From: Acidobacteriota bacterium
GTDB taxonomy: Bacteria; Acidobacteriota; Blastocatellia; Pyrinomonadales; Pyrinomonadaceae
Assembly (NCBI GenBank): GCA_003222975.1
Contig: QHXN01000027.1
Span: forward strand, 62,001-126,000
Direction: 5' to 3'
Length of the DNA stretch: 64,000 nt
A model generated the notes under the pieces. That model was not told the DNA's origin. It did not search any database and saw nothing but the letters and a program-made list of their open reading frames with translations. This document shows positions 7,918 to 17,653 of the stretch, in pieces. Positions within the stretch are counted from its first letter, which is position 1. Every line of letters begins with the position of its first letter. Position numbers and translations under genes: made by a program.

Positions 7918-9024
7918 GTGATCAAAGTCATCAACGTCGTCGGGGCGCGGCCCAACTTCATGAAGGTCGCGCCCGTAGTCGAGGCGATGCGGAGGCGCGC
8001 CGCGGAGTTCGCGCCGCTCGTCGTGCACACGGGGCAGCACTACGACGCGCGGATGTCGGGCGACTTCTTCCGCGACCTCGGCCTGCCTGAGCCGGACGTT
8101 CACCTCGGCGTCGGGTCTGGGAGCCACGCGCAGCAGACCGCCGCCGTCATGCAACTCTTCGAGCCGGTCGTGCTCGAAGAGAAGCCCGACTGGGTCGTCG
8201 TAGTCGGCGACGTGAACTCGACGCTGGCGTGCGCGCTCGTCTGCGCGAAGCTTCGTGTGCCCGTCGCGCACGTCGAGGCGGGCCTGCGCAGCCGCGACCG
8301 CACGATGCCCGAAGAGGTTAATCGCGTCCTCACAGACCAGATCGCCGACCTCCTGCTCACGCCCTCCGCGGACGCCGACCGCAACCTCCTCGCCGAAGGC
8401 ATCTCCGCCGAACGCATCCGCCTCGTCGGCAACGTGATGATTGATTCGCTCCTGAAGCATCTCGCGCTCGCAGGGCGCTCGAAGGTGCGCGAGGAGTTGA
8501 ATGTTGAGGGACGCGACTACGCCGTCGTCACACTCCACCGACCGTCTAACGTTGACGACCCCGCGACGCTCAGCCGGATAGTCTCCGCGCTCGCCAAGAT
8601 AAGCGAGCGACTCCCCGTCGTCTTCCCCGCGCACCCGCGCACGCGAAGGATGCTCGCGGAGTTTGGACTGCTCGGCTCGTTCGAGGGCGGCGGGCGTCTG
8701 CGCCTTGTCGAGCCGCTCGGCTACCTCGACTTCCTACGGCTCTACAGCGGCGCGGCATTGGTGCTCACGGATTCGGGCGGCATACAGGAGGAGACGACCG
8801 CGCTCGGCGTCCCTTGTCTGACGCTGCGCGAGAATACGGAGCGGCCTGTCACGGTCGAGGTGGGCACGAACAAGGTCGTAGGCCGTGACCCCGCGCGCAT
8901 CGTGCGCGAGGCCGAAAGCGCGCTCGCGCTCCGCCGCGACGGAGCGCCGCCGCGCGTCCCGCCGCTCTGGGACGGCCACGCGGCAGACCGAATCCTCGAC
9001 GCACTCTTGGAAAGGCAAAGGTAA
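7918..9024 (+). CDS. wecB: UDP-N-acetylglucosamine 2-epimerase (non-hydrolysing)
   Basis: A 368-residue GT-B-fold epimerase that interconverts UDP-GlcNAc and UDP-ManNAc. Family motifs are clear: GARPNFMKVAPVVEAM at the N-terminus, HTGQHYD, VVVGDVNSTLACAL, HVEAGLRSRDRTMPEEVNR, LHRPSNVDD and the C-terminal LTDSGGIQEE and RENTERPVT. The start is GTG at 7918. With the upstream dehydrogenase it would supply UDP-ManNAc and perhaps UDP-ManNAcA for a capsule, lipopolysaccharide or enterobacterial-common-antigen-like polymer, although no glycosyltransferase is in view. The TAA stop at 9022-9024 lies inside the AAAGG-type intergenic repeat, so the last residues (ERQR) are repeat-encoded. Confidence 0.93.
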   Translation: MIKVINVVGARPNFMKVAPVVEAMRRRAAEFAPLVVHTGQHYDARMSGDFFRDLGLPEPDVHLGVGSGSHAQQTAAVMQLFEPVVLEEKPDWVVVVGDVNSTLACALVCAKLRVPVAHVEAGLRSRDRTMPEEVNRVLTDQIADLLLTPSADADRNLLAEGISAERIRLVGNVMIDSLLKHLALAGRSKVREELNVEGRDYAVVTLHRPSNVDDPATLSRIVSALAKISERLPVVFPAHPRTRRMLAEFGLLGSFEGGGRLRLVEPLGYLDFLRLYSGAALVLTDSGGIQEETTALGVPCLTLRENTERPVTVEVGTNKVVGRDPARIVREAESALALRRDGAPPRVPPLWDGHAADRILDALLERQR

Positions 9025-9127
9025 AAGGGCAAAAGAAGATGGCGAACAGCGCGGCTCTCATCATCGGAGGTTGGATGAAAGCCGCGCTGTTTCTCGTCTC
9101 TTAACTTTTACCTTTTGCCTTTTACTT
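9010..9127. repeat. Degenerate 7-bp A/G repeat with an inner hairpin
   Basis: Purine-rich 7-base units (AAAGGTA, AAAGGGC and similar) at about 9010-9036 are answered by TTTTACC, TTTTGCC, TTTTACT units at about 9106-9127. Inside them lies a clean 12-bp stem, 9045-9056 with 9080-9091, around a 23-base loop. The element may end wecB transcription, and it contains the wecB stop codon. Confidence 0.6.
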
Positions 9128-9260
9128 TCGCCTTCGTCCGACGGTCGGGCGTGGCCCTCCTCTAAACATTGGAGTAAACTGCTAACCGGTTTTGTAGTGC
9201 GACAGATTGACTGAGGGCTGTCGCGGGCGACACAGACCAACCGGCTCTCCCGAACAGTCA

Positions 9261-9386
9261 ATGCCCTTCGCCTTCGTCGAGACGGACTCGCTTGTTTTCT
9301 ACGGCTTCCACGCCGCGGTCTTCGTCGCGGTCGTCGTCGTCCTGCTGGCGGTTCAGTGGCTGTTCGACAGGCAGGGGCGGCGTTGA
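9261..9386 (+). CDS. Possible 41-residue single-pass membrane peptide
   Basis: A short frame from ATG 9261 to TGA 9386 encodes a 41-residue peptide with one strongly hydrophobic segment (AAVFVAVVVVLLAVQWLF) ending in a positive tail (DRQGRR). That is the layout of a small membrane protein with the C-terminus inside. It lies 36 bases before the hemolysin III gene on the same strand. There is no convincing Shine-Dalgarno, and I know no family, so it may not be translated. Confidence 0.35.
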   Translation: MPFAFVETDSLVFYGFHAAVFVAVVVVLLAVQWLFDRQGRR

Positions 9387-9422
9387 AGGTTTTAGCGTGC
9401 GCGCGGGCGTCGAGGAGGATGG

Positions 9423-10076
9423 ATGGACGAAGCTTGTGAGGGGCGGCTGCCGGTCGAGGAGGTTGCGAACTGCATCACGCACGGCGTCGGGCTGGTGCTG
9501 AGCATCGCGGGCCTGGTCGCGCTAGTCGTCGTGGCGTGTATGTATGGCGGGGCCTTGCAGGTCGTGAGCGGCAGCGTTTACGGCGCGTCGCTCGTCATAC
9601 TCTACACGGCCTCGACGCTCTACCACGGCGCGCGCTCGCCCCGGCGAAAGCGCCTCCTACAGGTCGTTGACCACTGCGGCATCTACCTCCTGATCGCGGG
9701 GACGTACACGCCCTTCACGCTGGTCACGCTGCGGGGCGGCTGGGGCTGGACGCTGTTCGGTCTCGTGTGGGGACTGGCGCTCGCGGGCATCCTCTTCCGC
9801 GTCCTGTTCGGCGACCGATACAGGCCGGTCGCCGTCGCCTCTTACGTCCTCTTGGGCTGGCTGTGCGTCATCGCCGTCAAGCCGATACTCGCGACCGTCC
9901 CCACGGGCGCGATCCTGTGGGTCGTCGCGGGCGGGGTCGCCTACACGTCGGGCGTCGCCTTCTTCGCCTCCGAGAGAATCCCCCACGGCCACGCCATCTG
10001 GCACCTCTTCGTCCTCGGCGGGAGCATCTGTCACTACATGGCCGTCGTCCTTTACGTCCTGCCGACGAAGGCGTAA
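9423..10076 (+). CDS. Hemolysin III / PAQR-family membrane protein
   Basis: A 217-residue protein with seven predicted membrane segments of the HlyIII/YqfA (PAQR) family. The conserved N-terminal EVANCITHGVGL and TLYHGAR motifs are followed by LLQVVDHCGIYLLIAGTYTPF, and the C-terminal segment has GHAIWHLFVLGGSICHYMAV. The scattered His and Asp residues form the metal site of PAQR proteins. Despite the name, most members are not proven haemolysins; roles in membrane lipid homeostasis or ceramidase-like hydrolysis are proposed. The ribosome-binding site GAGGAGG at 9412-9418 sits 4 bases before the ATG and decides the start. A perfect 31-bp inverted repeat follows 41 bases after the stop. Confidence 0.9.
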   Translation: MDEACEGRLPVEEVANCITHGVGLVLSIAGLVALVVVACMYGGALQVVSGSVYGASLVILYTASTLYHGARSPRRKRLLQVVDHCGIYLLIAGTYTPFTLVTLRGGWGWTLFGLVWGLALAGILFRVLFGDRYRPVAVASYVLLGWLCVIAVKPILATVPTGAILWVVAGGVAYTSGVAFFASERIPHGHAIWHLFVLGGSICHYMAVVLYVLPTKA

Positions 10077-10117
10077 CCGGCGCGACAAATTAAACGGGAC
10101 CGGTCATCGAAGTACAC

Positions 10118-10206
10118 TTAACCACCGCAGGCACAGAGGGCACTGAGATTTCCCAGAGTTCTTTTCTCTGTGCAGTCTCAGTGCCCTCTGTGCCTGCGGT
10201 GGTTAA
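10118..10206. repeat. Perfect 31-bp inverted repeat between convergent genes
   Basis: Arms 10118-10148 and 10176-10206 are exact reverse complements around a 27-base loop. The unit resembles GGCACAGAGGGCACTGAG, with internal near-repeats of CACAGAG and CACTGAG. It lies between the convergent hemolysin III and ppdK genes. There is no adjacent T-run on either side, so classical intrinsic termination is uncertain even though the stem would be very stable. Confidence 0.9.
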
Positions 10207-10303
10207 TCCGGGCCGACCCGGCGCTCAGCTTACATTTGACTTCTTATCCTGCACATTCTGTCAGTCCAAATTAATCCCCCCTCCGCCTTTGAGCCGGTCG
10301 CGG

Positions 10304-13012
<2,709 letters not shown>

Positions 13013-13210
13013 GAAAATTTCCTTCCCTTGAATTTTGGCAGGGATTAGCTTTCGCGAGGCAGCCGTCAGATCGTCGGTTTCTGAAGCCCGTCCGCGGGAA
13101 GTGCCTTGGCCGCGCAAGAGCGTAACCCCGGACGCCTTGAAGTGCAACGTCCGCGCGCGGAGTCTTTCTCGCGAGACCTCTGGCGGCGGCGCACACGTTC
13201 CATTCGCCTT

Positions 13211-13489
13211 TCAGAGCTTGTCCAGCAGCATCAGCACGCCGATGACGATGAAGCCGACGGCAGCAGCGCGCTTGATCCATTCGAGCGGCAGGAAGTGTCC
13301 GAGCGCGCCGCCGACGGCGACGCCGAGCGCGGAGACGCACGCCAGCGCGAGCGCCGCGCCGACGAAGACCGTCAGAGGCTTCTTCGTCTCGGCGGCCATC
13401 GTCATCGCCGCTATCTGAGTCTTGTCGCCCATCTCCGCCAGGAAGATCGCCCCGAACGTCGTCACGAACACGCGCCAGTCCATGTGCAT
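13211..13489 (-). CDS. GDT1/TMEM165-family half transporter (UPF0016)
   Basis: A 92-residue membrane protein with three hydrophobic segments and the UPF0016 hallmark E-x-G-D-(K/R)-(T/S), here AEMGDKTQIAAM near residue 20. GDT1 proteins move manganese or calcium. Eukaryotic members have two copies of this unit, whereas many bacterial ones are single-unit proteins that presumably dimerise in antiparallel fashion; this is such a half. Start could be ATG 13489 or the second Met two codons in. It is on the same strand as ppdK but 198 bases upstream, so co-transcription is possible but not evident. Confidence 0.85.
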   Translation of the reverse strand: MHMDWRVFVTTFGAIFLAEMGDKTQIAAMTMAAETKKPLTVFVGAALALACVSALGVAVGGALGHFLPLEWIKRAAAVGFIVIGVLMLLDKL

Positions 13490-13557
13490 TCCCCCGCCTC
13501 TGACATCTTAAAAGCTCATCGTCAAGATTATCAGATAAACAGCCGCGGGTACGATAT

Positions 13558-13615
13558 GAAGGATGAAGGCGGAAGGATGAAGGGGAAGCAGATAGTCTTT
13601 ACTTCATCCTTTCCC
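13558..13615. repeat. GAAGGAT-type 7-bp tandem repeat with short inverted arm
   Basis: Four consecutive 7-base units, GAAGGAT, GAAGGCG, GAAGGAT and GAAGGGG, occupy 13558-13585. A shorter complementary arm (CTTCATCCTTTCCC) lies at 13602-13615. It is the least palindromic member of the window's repeat class. Confidence 0.6.
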
Positions 13616-13763
13616 ACTGGCGGGTACTCGGCGCGCGGAGCGCCGACGCTTTCTATTCCGTGTTCATGCGGACGATGGCGGCGACGCCGCGCGACAGCTC
13701 CGCGCTCGTGAGCAGGCGCTCGCGCGAGACGCGCGGCAGCTCGACTGGCCGAAAAATCCGACC

Positions 13764-13792
13764 CCTAAAAATTTGACGCCAAAATTTTTAGG
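13764..13792 (-). terminator. Hairpin terminator after the P450 gene
   Basis: CCTAAAAATTT at 13764-13774 and its exact complement at 13782-13792 form an 11-bp stem with a 7-base loop, 21 bases after the P450 stop on the minus strand. The stem is AT-rich with a GG/CC foot and has no separate T-tract, so termination is likely rather than certain. Confidence 0.5.
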
Positions 13793-13812
13793 CCCCGCAG
13801 AGGCCGTCGTCC

Positions 13813-15153
13813 TCAGCGCCTCTCCAGCTTCAACCACACGCCGCCCTTCGGCCTGAGCGACATCGCGGGCAGAAGTTCGACGGCGTGGCTGTCGGCGAGG
13901 CGCAGGCGGAAGCGCCGGGCGATTGTCGAGAGGACGAGCACGGCCTCCATCGTCGCGAACGAGTTGCCGATGCACTGGCGCGGGCCGCCGCCGAAGGGGA
14001 AGTATGCGAACTTCGGCAGGCGCGCGGCCACTTCCTCGCGCCAGCGTTCGGGGCGGAAGCTTTCCGGCTCGTCGTACCAGCGCGCGTCGCGTTGCACGAC
14101 CCACTGGAAGGTGAAGATTTGCATCCCTTCGGGGATGCGGTAGCCCCCGACCTCGCAGTCGCGCACGGCCTCGCGCCCGACGCCCCACGCGGGCGGGTAC
14201 AGGCGCATTGACTCTTTGACGATCCACTCGCAGTAGCGCAGGCGCGGCAAGTCATCCACGCTCGGCGCGCGCCCGCCCAAGACCTCTTCGAGTTCCGCGT
14301 GCAGCTTCTTTTCGGCCTCCGGGTTCTGCGCGAGCAAGTACCAGGCCCAGGTGAGCGTGAGCGCGGTCGTCTCGTGGCCGGCGATGAAGAGCGTCATCAC
14401 CTCATCGCGCAGTTGCCGGTCGGTCATCTGCGTGCCGTCCTCGTCCTGCGCGCGCAGGAGCATCGAGAGCAGGTCGCCCGTGTCCTCCCCGCTCGCGCGA
14501 CGCCCGGCGATGATGTGATAGACGACGCGGTCAATCTCGCGCACGGCGCGGTTGAAGCGGAAGTGTCCGGGCGTGGGCAGCCGGTTGTCGAGAATCCACT
14601 TGAGCGTGGCCTGCGACGCGAAAGGCCGGACGATAAGGTGCATCGCGCGGCCCACGCGGTCGGCCTCGTCCGACACGTCCGCGCCGAAGAGCGTCTTGAC
14701 GACGATGGCCTGCGTCAGTCGCATCATCTCCTCGTGCGCGTCGAGCGTCTCTCCGTCGCGCCAGGAGTCGAGCGCGCGCTCCGTGAAGGCGACCATCGTC
14801 TCGCCGTAGGCGCTCGTGCGGTCGCGGTGGAAGGCGGGCTGCGCCAGACGCCGCTGGCGTCGCCAGAAGTCGCCCTCGCTCGTCACCAGCCCGTTGCCGA
14901 CGAGGCGTCGGAAGAAGGGCGACTTGAACGATATCGGCTTGATGAAGTTCTTGCTCCCCGAAGCGAGCACGTACTCGATGTGTTCGGGGTGGAAGAGGAA
15001 GTAGGCGGGCACGTAGAGGAAGCGCGTCAGCACCACGTCGCCGAACTCGCGCGCGCAGCGCCCGACGAAGCCGAGCGTGTCGCGGTTGAACTCCCGCATG
15101 TTGCCCATCACGCGCCCGCCCTTCGGGCCTTGTGGGACGACTGCTGTGACCAT
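13813..15153 (-). CDS. Cytochrome P450 monooxygenase
   Basis: A 446-residue soluble bacterial P450. The I-helix oxygen-activation motif AGHETT, the K-helix ExxR (ESMRLYPP), the PERF-like FRPERW and the heme-binding loop FGGGPRQCIG, with the thiolate Cys near residue 394, are all intact. The sequence resembles CYP102/CYP4-like bacterial P450s that often hydroxylate fatty acids, but the substrate cannot be read from it. No ferredoxin or reductase gene is adjacent, so electrons must come from elsewhere. GGGAGT seven bases before the ATG supports the start. A perfect 32-bp repeat hairpin stands just upstream of the ribosome-binding site. Confidence 0.94.
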   Translation of the reverse strand: MVTAVVPQGPKGGRVMGNMREFNRDTLGFVGRCAREFGDVVLTRFLYVPAYFLFHPEHIEYVLASGSKNFIKPISFKSPFFRRLVGNGLVTSEGDFWRRQRRLAQPAFHRDRTSAYGETMVAFTERALDSWRDGETLDAHEEMMRLTQAIVVKTLFGADVSDEADRVGRAMHLIVRPFASQATLKWILDNRLPTPGHFRFNRAVREIDRVVYHIIAGRRASGEDTGDLLSMLLRAQDEDGTQMTDRQLRDEVMTLFIAGHETTALTLTWAWYLLAQNPEAEKKLHAELEEVLGGRAPSVDDLPRLRYCEWIVKESMRLYPPAWGVGREAVRDCEVGGYRIPEGMQIFTFQWVVQRDARWYDEPESFRPERWREEVAARLPKFAYFPFGGGPRQCIGNSFATMEAVLVLSTIARRFRLRLADSHAVELLPAMSLRPKGGVWLKLERR

Positions 15154-15168
15154 GACTTACTCCCAAGC

Positions 15169-15247
15169 CCGTGAACCGTGAACCGTAAACCGTGACGAGA
15201 CAAAACCTGCTTTCATCTCGTCACGGTTTACGGTTCACGGTTCACGG
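15169..15247. repeat. GTGAACC-type inverted repeat, 32-bp perfect stem
   Basis: Arms 15169-15200 and 15216-15247 are exact complements around a 15-base loop. The left arm reads as 7-base units GTGAACC, GTGAACC, GTAAACC, GTGACGA. The right arm contains the stop codon of the PhzF-like gene (15242-15244). Same sequence family as the elements at 16171, 26815, 27287 and 40465. Confidence 0.92.
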
Positions 15248-16153
15248 AATTTCGATGAATCCTTCGCCCATGAAGTGACACTGCCCTCCGACCTTGACGG
15301 CTGTGATGTTTTCCCTGCTTCGTTCGATTCTGATCTTGACGAAGCTGGGGCGGCCCATCTCGATCCCCTGCTCGCTGACGATCTCAGCCGAGGAGTCGCA
15401 CACGACGAGGCCGTGCTGGACGAGGTAGCAGCCGAGCGGGCCGCTCGCCGCGCCGGTCGCCGGGTCTTCCGTGATGCCGAGGCCGGGCGCGAACATGCGG
15501 CTGTGGACGGTCGAGCCTTCGTGTTCGACCTCGCGCGTGAAGACGAAGACTTCGGGCGGCACGCCGTCAACGGCGGCGCGCTCGATCAACTCGGCGCGGG
15601 GCCGTGCGCGGCGCGCGGCGTCGAGACTTCGGAGCGGCACGTAGAGGAACGGCACGCCGCAGGAGACGACTTCGAGCGGCAGTTCCGCGTCAAGGTCTCG
15701 CGCGTCGAGCGAGAGCATCTCGGCGACGGCGCGCGCGTCTTCAAGGCGCGGGCCGAAACGCGGGAGCGGCTGACTCATCTCCGCGAAGACCGGCTCGCCG
15801 CCTTTAAACTCAATCCGCACGGGCACAGGGCCGACGCCCTCTTCGAGCACGATGTTCGTCTCGTCCGAGTCGCGCCGCACAAGATGCTCGCGCGCGAGCA
15901 CGAAGGAGGTTCCGACGGTCGGGTGTCCGGCCATCGGAAGCTCCGAGCCGGGCGTAAATATTCGCACGCGCCAGTCGTGGCGCGGGTCGTCGGGCGGCAG
16001 CACGAAGGTCGTCTCCGACAAATTGAACTCTTTGGCGACCGCCTGCATCGTCTCGGTCGGCAGCCCACGACCGTTCGTGATGACGGCCAGAGGGTTCCCG
16101 CCGAACGCGCGATCCGTGAACACGTCAACGAGGTGGTAGTGTAGTCGTCTCAT
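15242..16153 (-). CDS. PhzF-family isomerase
   Basis: A 303-residue member of the PhzF/diaminopimelate-epimerase-like fold. The N-terminal DVFTDRAFGGNPLAVI motif and FNLSETTFV, with the acid/base Glu at residue 47, are present, as are GHPTVGTSFVL and the C-terminal domain motif DPATGAASGPLGCYL. Phenazine synthesis needs many more genes, none of which are here, so this is more likely a housekeeping isomerase of unknown substrate. GAGGATGAGAG precedes the ATG at 16153. The TGA stop at 15242-15244 falls inside a GTGAACC-type repeat, so the true ancestral C-terminus is uncertain. The gene is bracketed by two copies of that repeat family. Confidence 0.9.
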   Translation of the reverse strand: MRRLHYHLVDVFTDRAFGGNPLAVITNGRGLPTETMQAVAKEFNLSETTFVLPPDDPRHDWRVRIFTPGSELPMAGHPTVGTSFVLAREHLVRRDSDETNIVLEEGVGPVPVRIEFKGGEPVFAEMSQPLPRFGPRLEDARAVAEMLSLDARDLDAELPLEVVSCGVPFLYVPLRSLDAARRARPRAELIERAAVDGVPPEVFVFTREVEHEGSTVHSRMFAPGLGITEDPATGAASGPLGCYLVQHGLVVCDSSAEIVSEQGIEMGRPSFVKIRIERSRENITAVKVGGQCHFMGEGFIEIP

Positions 16154-16170
16154 TCTCTCATCCTCAAGAA

Positions 16171-16272
16171 CCGTGAACCGTGAACCGTAAACCGTGACGA
16201 GATAAATCCGTGCGCCGGAGACCGCGGGTCACGCCGATGCGGAAACTACTTGTCACGGTTTACGGTTCACGG
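16171..16272. repeat. GTGAACC-type inverted repeat with long loop
   Basis: Left arm 16178-16198 (preceded by one more 7-base unit from 16171) pairs with 16252-16272 over 21 bases. The 53-base loop is unique sequence. It sits between the PLP enzyme and the PhzF-like gene, both on the minus strand. Confidence 0.85.
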
Positions 16273-16275
16273 CCT

Positions 16276-17460
16276 TTATGAGCCGAGCGCGCGCGTGAAG
16301 TCGGCGATTAGATCGCGCTCGTCTTCGAGGCCGACGGAGATGCGGACGAGGCTGTCGCTCAGGCCGCGCGCGCGGCGCTCGTCCGGCGTCATGTAGCCGC
16401 CCCACATGGCCGAGGGGTGGACGACGAGCGTCTCGTGCCCGCCGAGGCTGGCGGCGTAGGTGGCGAGCCGCAAGCTGGAGATGAAGCGCTCGGCGTCTTC
16501 ATAATTGCCGCGCAGCTCCGCCGAGAGCATCCCCGTAAATCCCGACATCTGCGTGCGCGCGAGCGCGTGCTGCGGGTGGCTGTCGAGTCCCGGATAATAG
16601 ACGCGCTCGACCTTCGGGTGCTGTTCGAGGAAGCGCGCCAGCGCCAGCGCGTTCGCGTTGTGTCGCCCGACGCGAAGGCCCAATGTGCGCAGGCCGCGCA
16701 GGATGAGCCAGCCGTCGAAGGGACTCAGTATGGAGCCGGCGAGCAGGGAGAAGCGCCACGCGCGCTCTATAAATTCGCGCGAGGAGACGACGCAGCCGGC
16801 GGTCACGTCCGAGTGGCCGCCGAGGTATTTGGTCGCGCTGTGGACGACAACGTCAATACCGAACTCCACGGGGCGCTGGTTGACGGGCGTGGCGAAGGTG
16901 TTGTCAACAATCGTCGTGACGCCGCGCCCGCGAGCGAGTTCGGCCATGGCGCGCAGGTCTGTGATCTGCATGAGCGGGTTCGTCGGCGACTCGGCGTAGA
17001 TGACGCGCGTGTTGGGCCTGAGCGCCTCGGCGAACTCCTCGGCGCGCGTCTGGTCAACGAGCGTGACCTCGACGCCGAAGCGCTGCGGCATCTCTTCGAG
17101 CAGCGTCGTCGTGCCAGCGTAGTGGTTCGTCTGCGCGACGACGTGGTCGCCCTGCCTGAGCGTGGACATCAAAGCGGTGAAGATCGCGCCCATGCCCGAA
17201 GACGTGAGGAGCGCCGCCTCGCCGCCTTCCAGAGAGACGACGGTGGCCTCGACTTCCTTGTGCGTCGGGTTGCCGTAGCGCGTGTAGAACTCTGTGGGGC
17301 GCGTGGCCGACGCGATCTCGGCGAAGTGCTCGGACGAGTCGGCGGCGAAGGTCGTCGTCTGCCAGATGGGCGGGGTGACGGCGCGCGTGCGGTTCTCGCC
17401 CTTGCCCGCGTGGATGGCGCGCGTCTGCACGCCCTCGCGGTCGGAATCGTCTCTCTCCAT
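16276..17460 (-). CDS. Cys/Met-metabolism PLP enzyme (cystathionine gamma-synthase/lyase type)
   Basis: A 394-residue trans-sulfuration-family enzyme. Motifs: TRAIHAGKG at the N-terminus, [54 protein letters not shown] and [11 protein letters not shown], whose Lys at about residue 211 binds PLP. The C-terminal [11 protein letters not shown] and VRISVGLED are typical. Members include cystathionine gamma-synthase, cystathionine gamma-lyase, methionine gamma-lyase and O-acetylhomoserine sulfhydrylase; sequence alone does not separate them here. The longer upstream frame is rejected in favour of ATG 17460, which has GAGAGGA 11 bases before it and matches the family start. Confidence 0.92.
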   Translation of the reverse strand: MERDDSDREGVQTRAIHAGKGENRTRAVTPPIWQTTTFAADSSEHFAEIASATRPTEFYTRYGNPTHKEVEATVVSLEGGEAALLTSSGMGAIFTALMSTLRQGDHVVAQTNHYAGTTTLLEEMPQRFGVEVTLVDQTRAEEFAEALRPNTRVIYAESPTNPLMQITDLRAMAELARGRGVTTIVDNTFATPVNQRPVEFGIDVVVHSATKYLGGHSDVTAGCVVSSREFIERAWRFSLLAGSILSPFDGWLILRGLRTLGLRVGRHNANALALARFLEQHPKVERVYYPGLDSHPQHALARTQMSGFTGMLSAELRGNYEDAERFISSLRLATYAASLGGHETLVVHPSAMWGGYMTPDERRARGLSDSLVRISVGLEDERDLIADFTRALGS

Positions 17461-17653
17461 CCCGTTCGTCCTCTCACTTCGGAAGTCCGCCGCGCCGCAG
17501 ATAGCGCCCGCGCGCCGGATAAGACGCGGCGGCTCGTTCGTCTGCAATGATAGCGCGAGACAGTCCCGGCGCGCATGCGCCACGGCGCTCAGTTGGGTTA
17601 AGATGGCGGCCTCCGAAACGAAACTTTAAACTTAGCCCCGACGACCGAAGCGA

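Larger units (their letters stand above)
13490..13812. other. Non-coding gap with a 7-bp repeat and a terminator
   Basis: About 320 bases without a credible gene between the P450 and GDT1 genes. It holds a GAAGGAT-type repeat (13558-13615) and a terminator-like hairpin (13764-13792), both listed separately. The rest has no recognised motif. Confidence 0.5.

Noticed and set aside
13558-13585. Evenly spaced repeats that might be a CRISPR array
   Set aside because: Units are 7 bases with no spacers; none of the repeat loci has 25-40 base repeats separated by unique spacers.
15242-16153. PhzF-like gene as part of a phenazine cluster
   Set aside because: No other phz gene is nearby; PhzF-fold proteins are common outside phenazine producers.
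16276-17583. Longer N-terminus for the PLP enzyme
   Set aside because: The extra 41 residues do not fit the family, and the internal ATG at 17460 has a proper ribosome-binding site.
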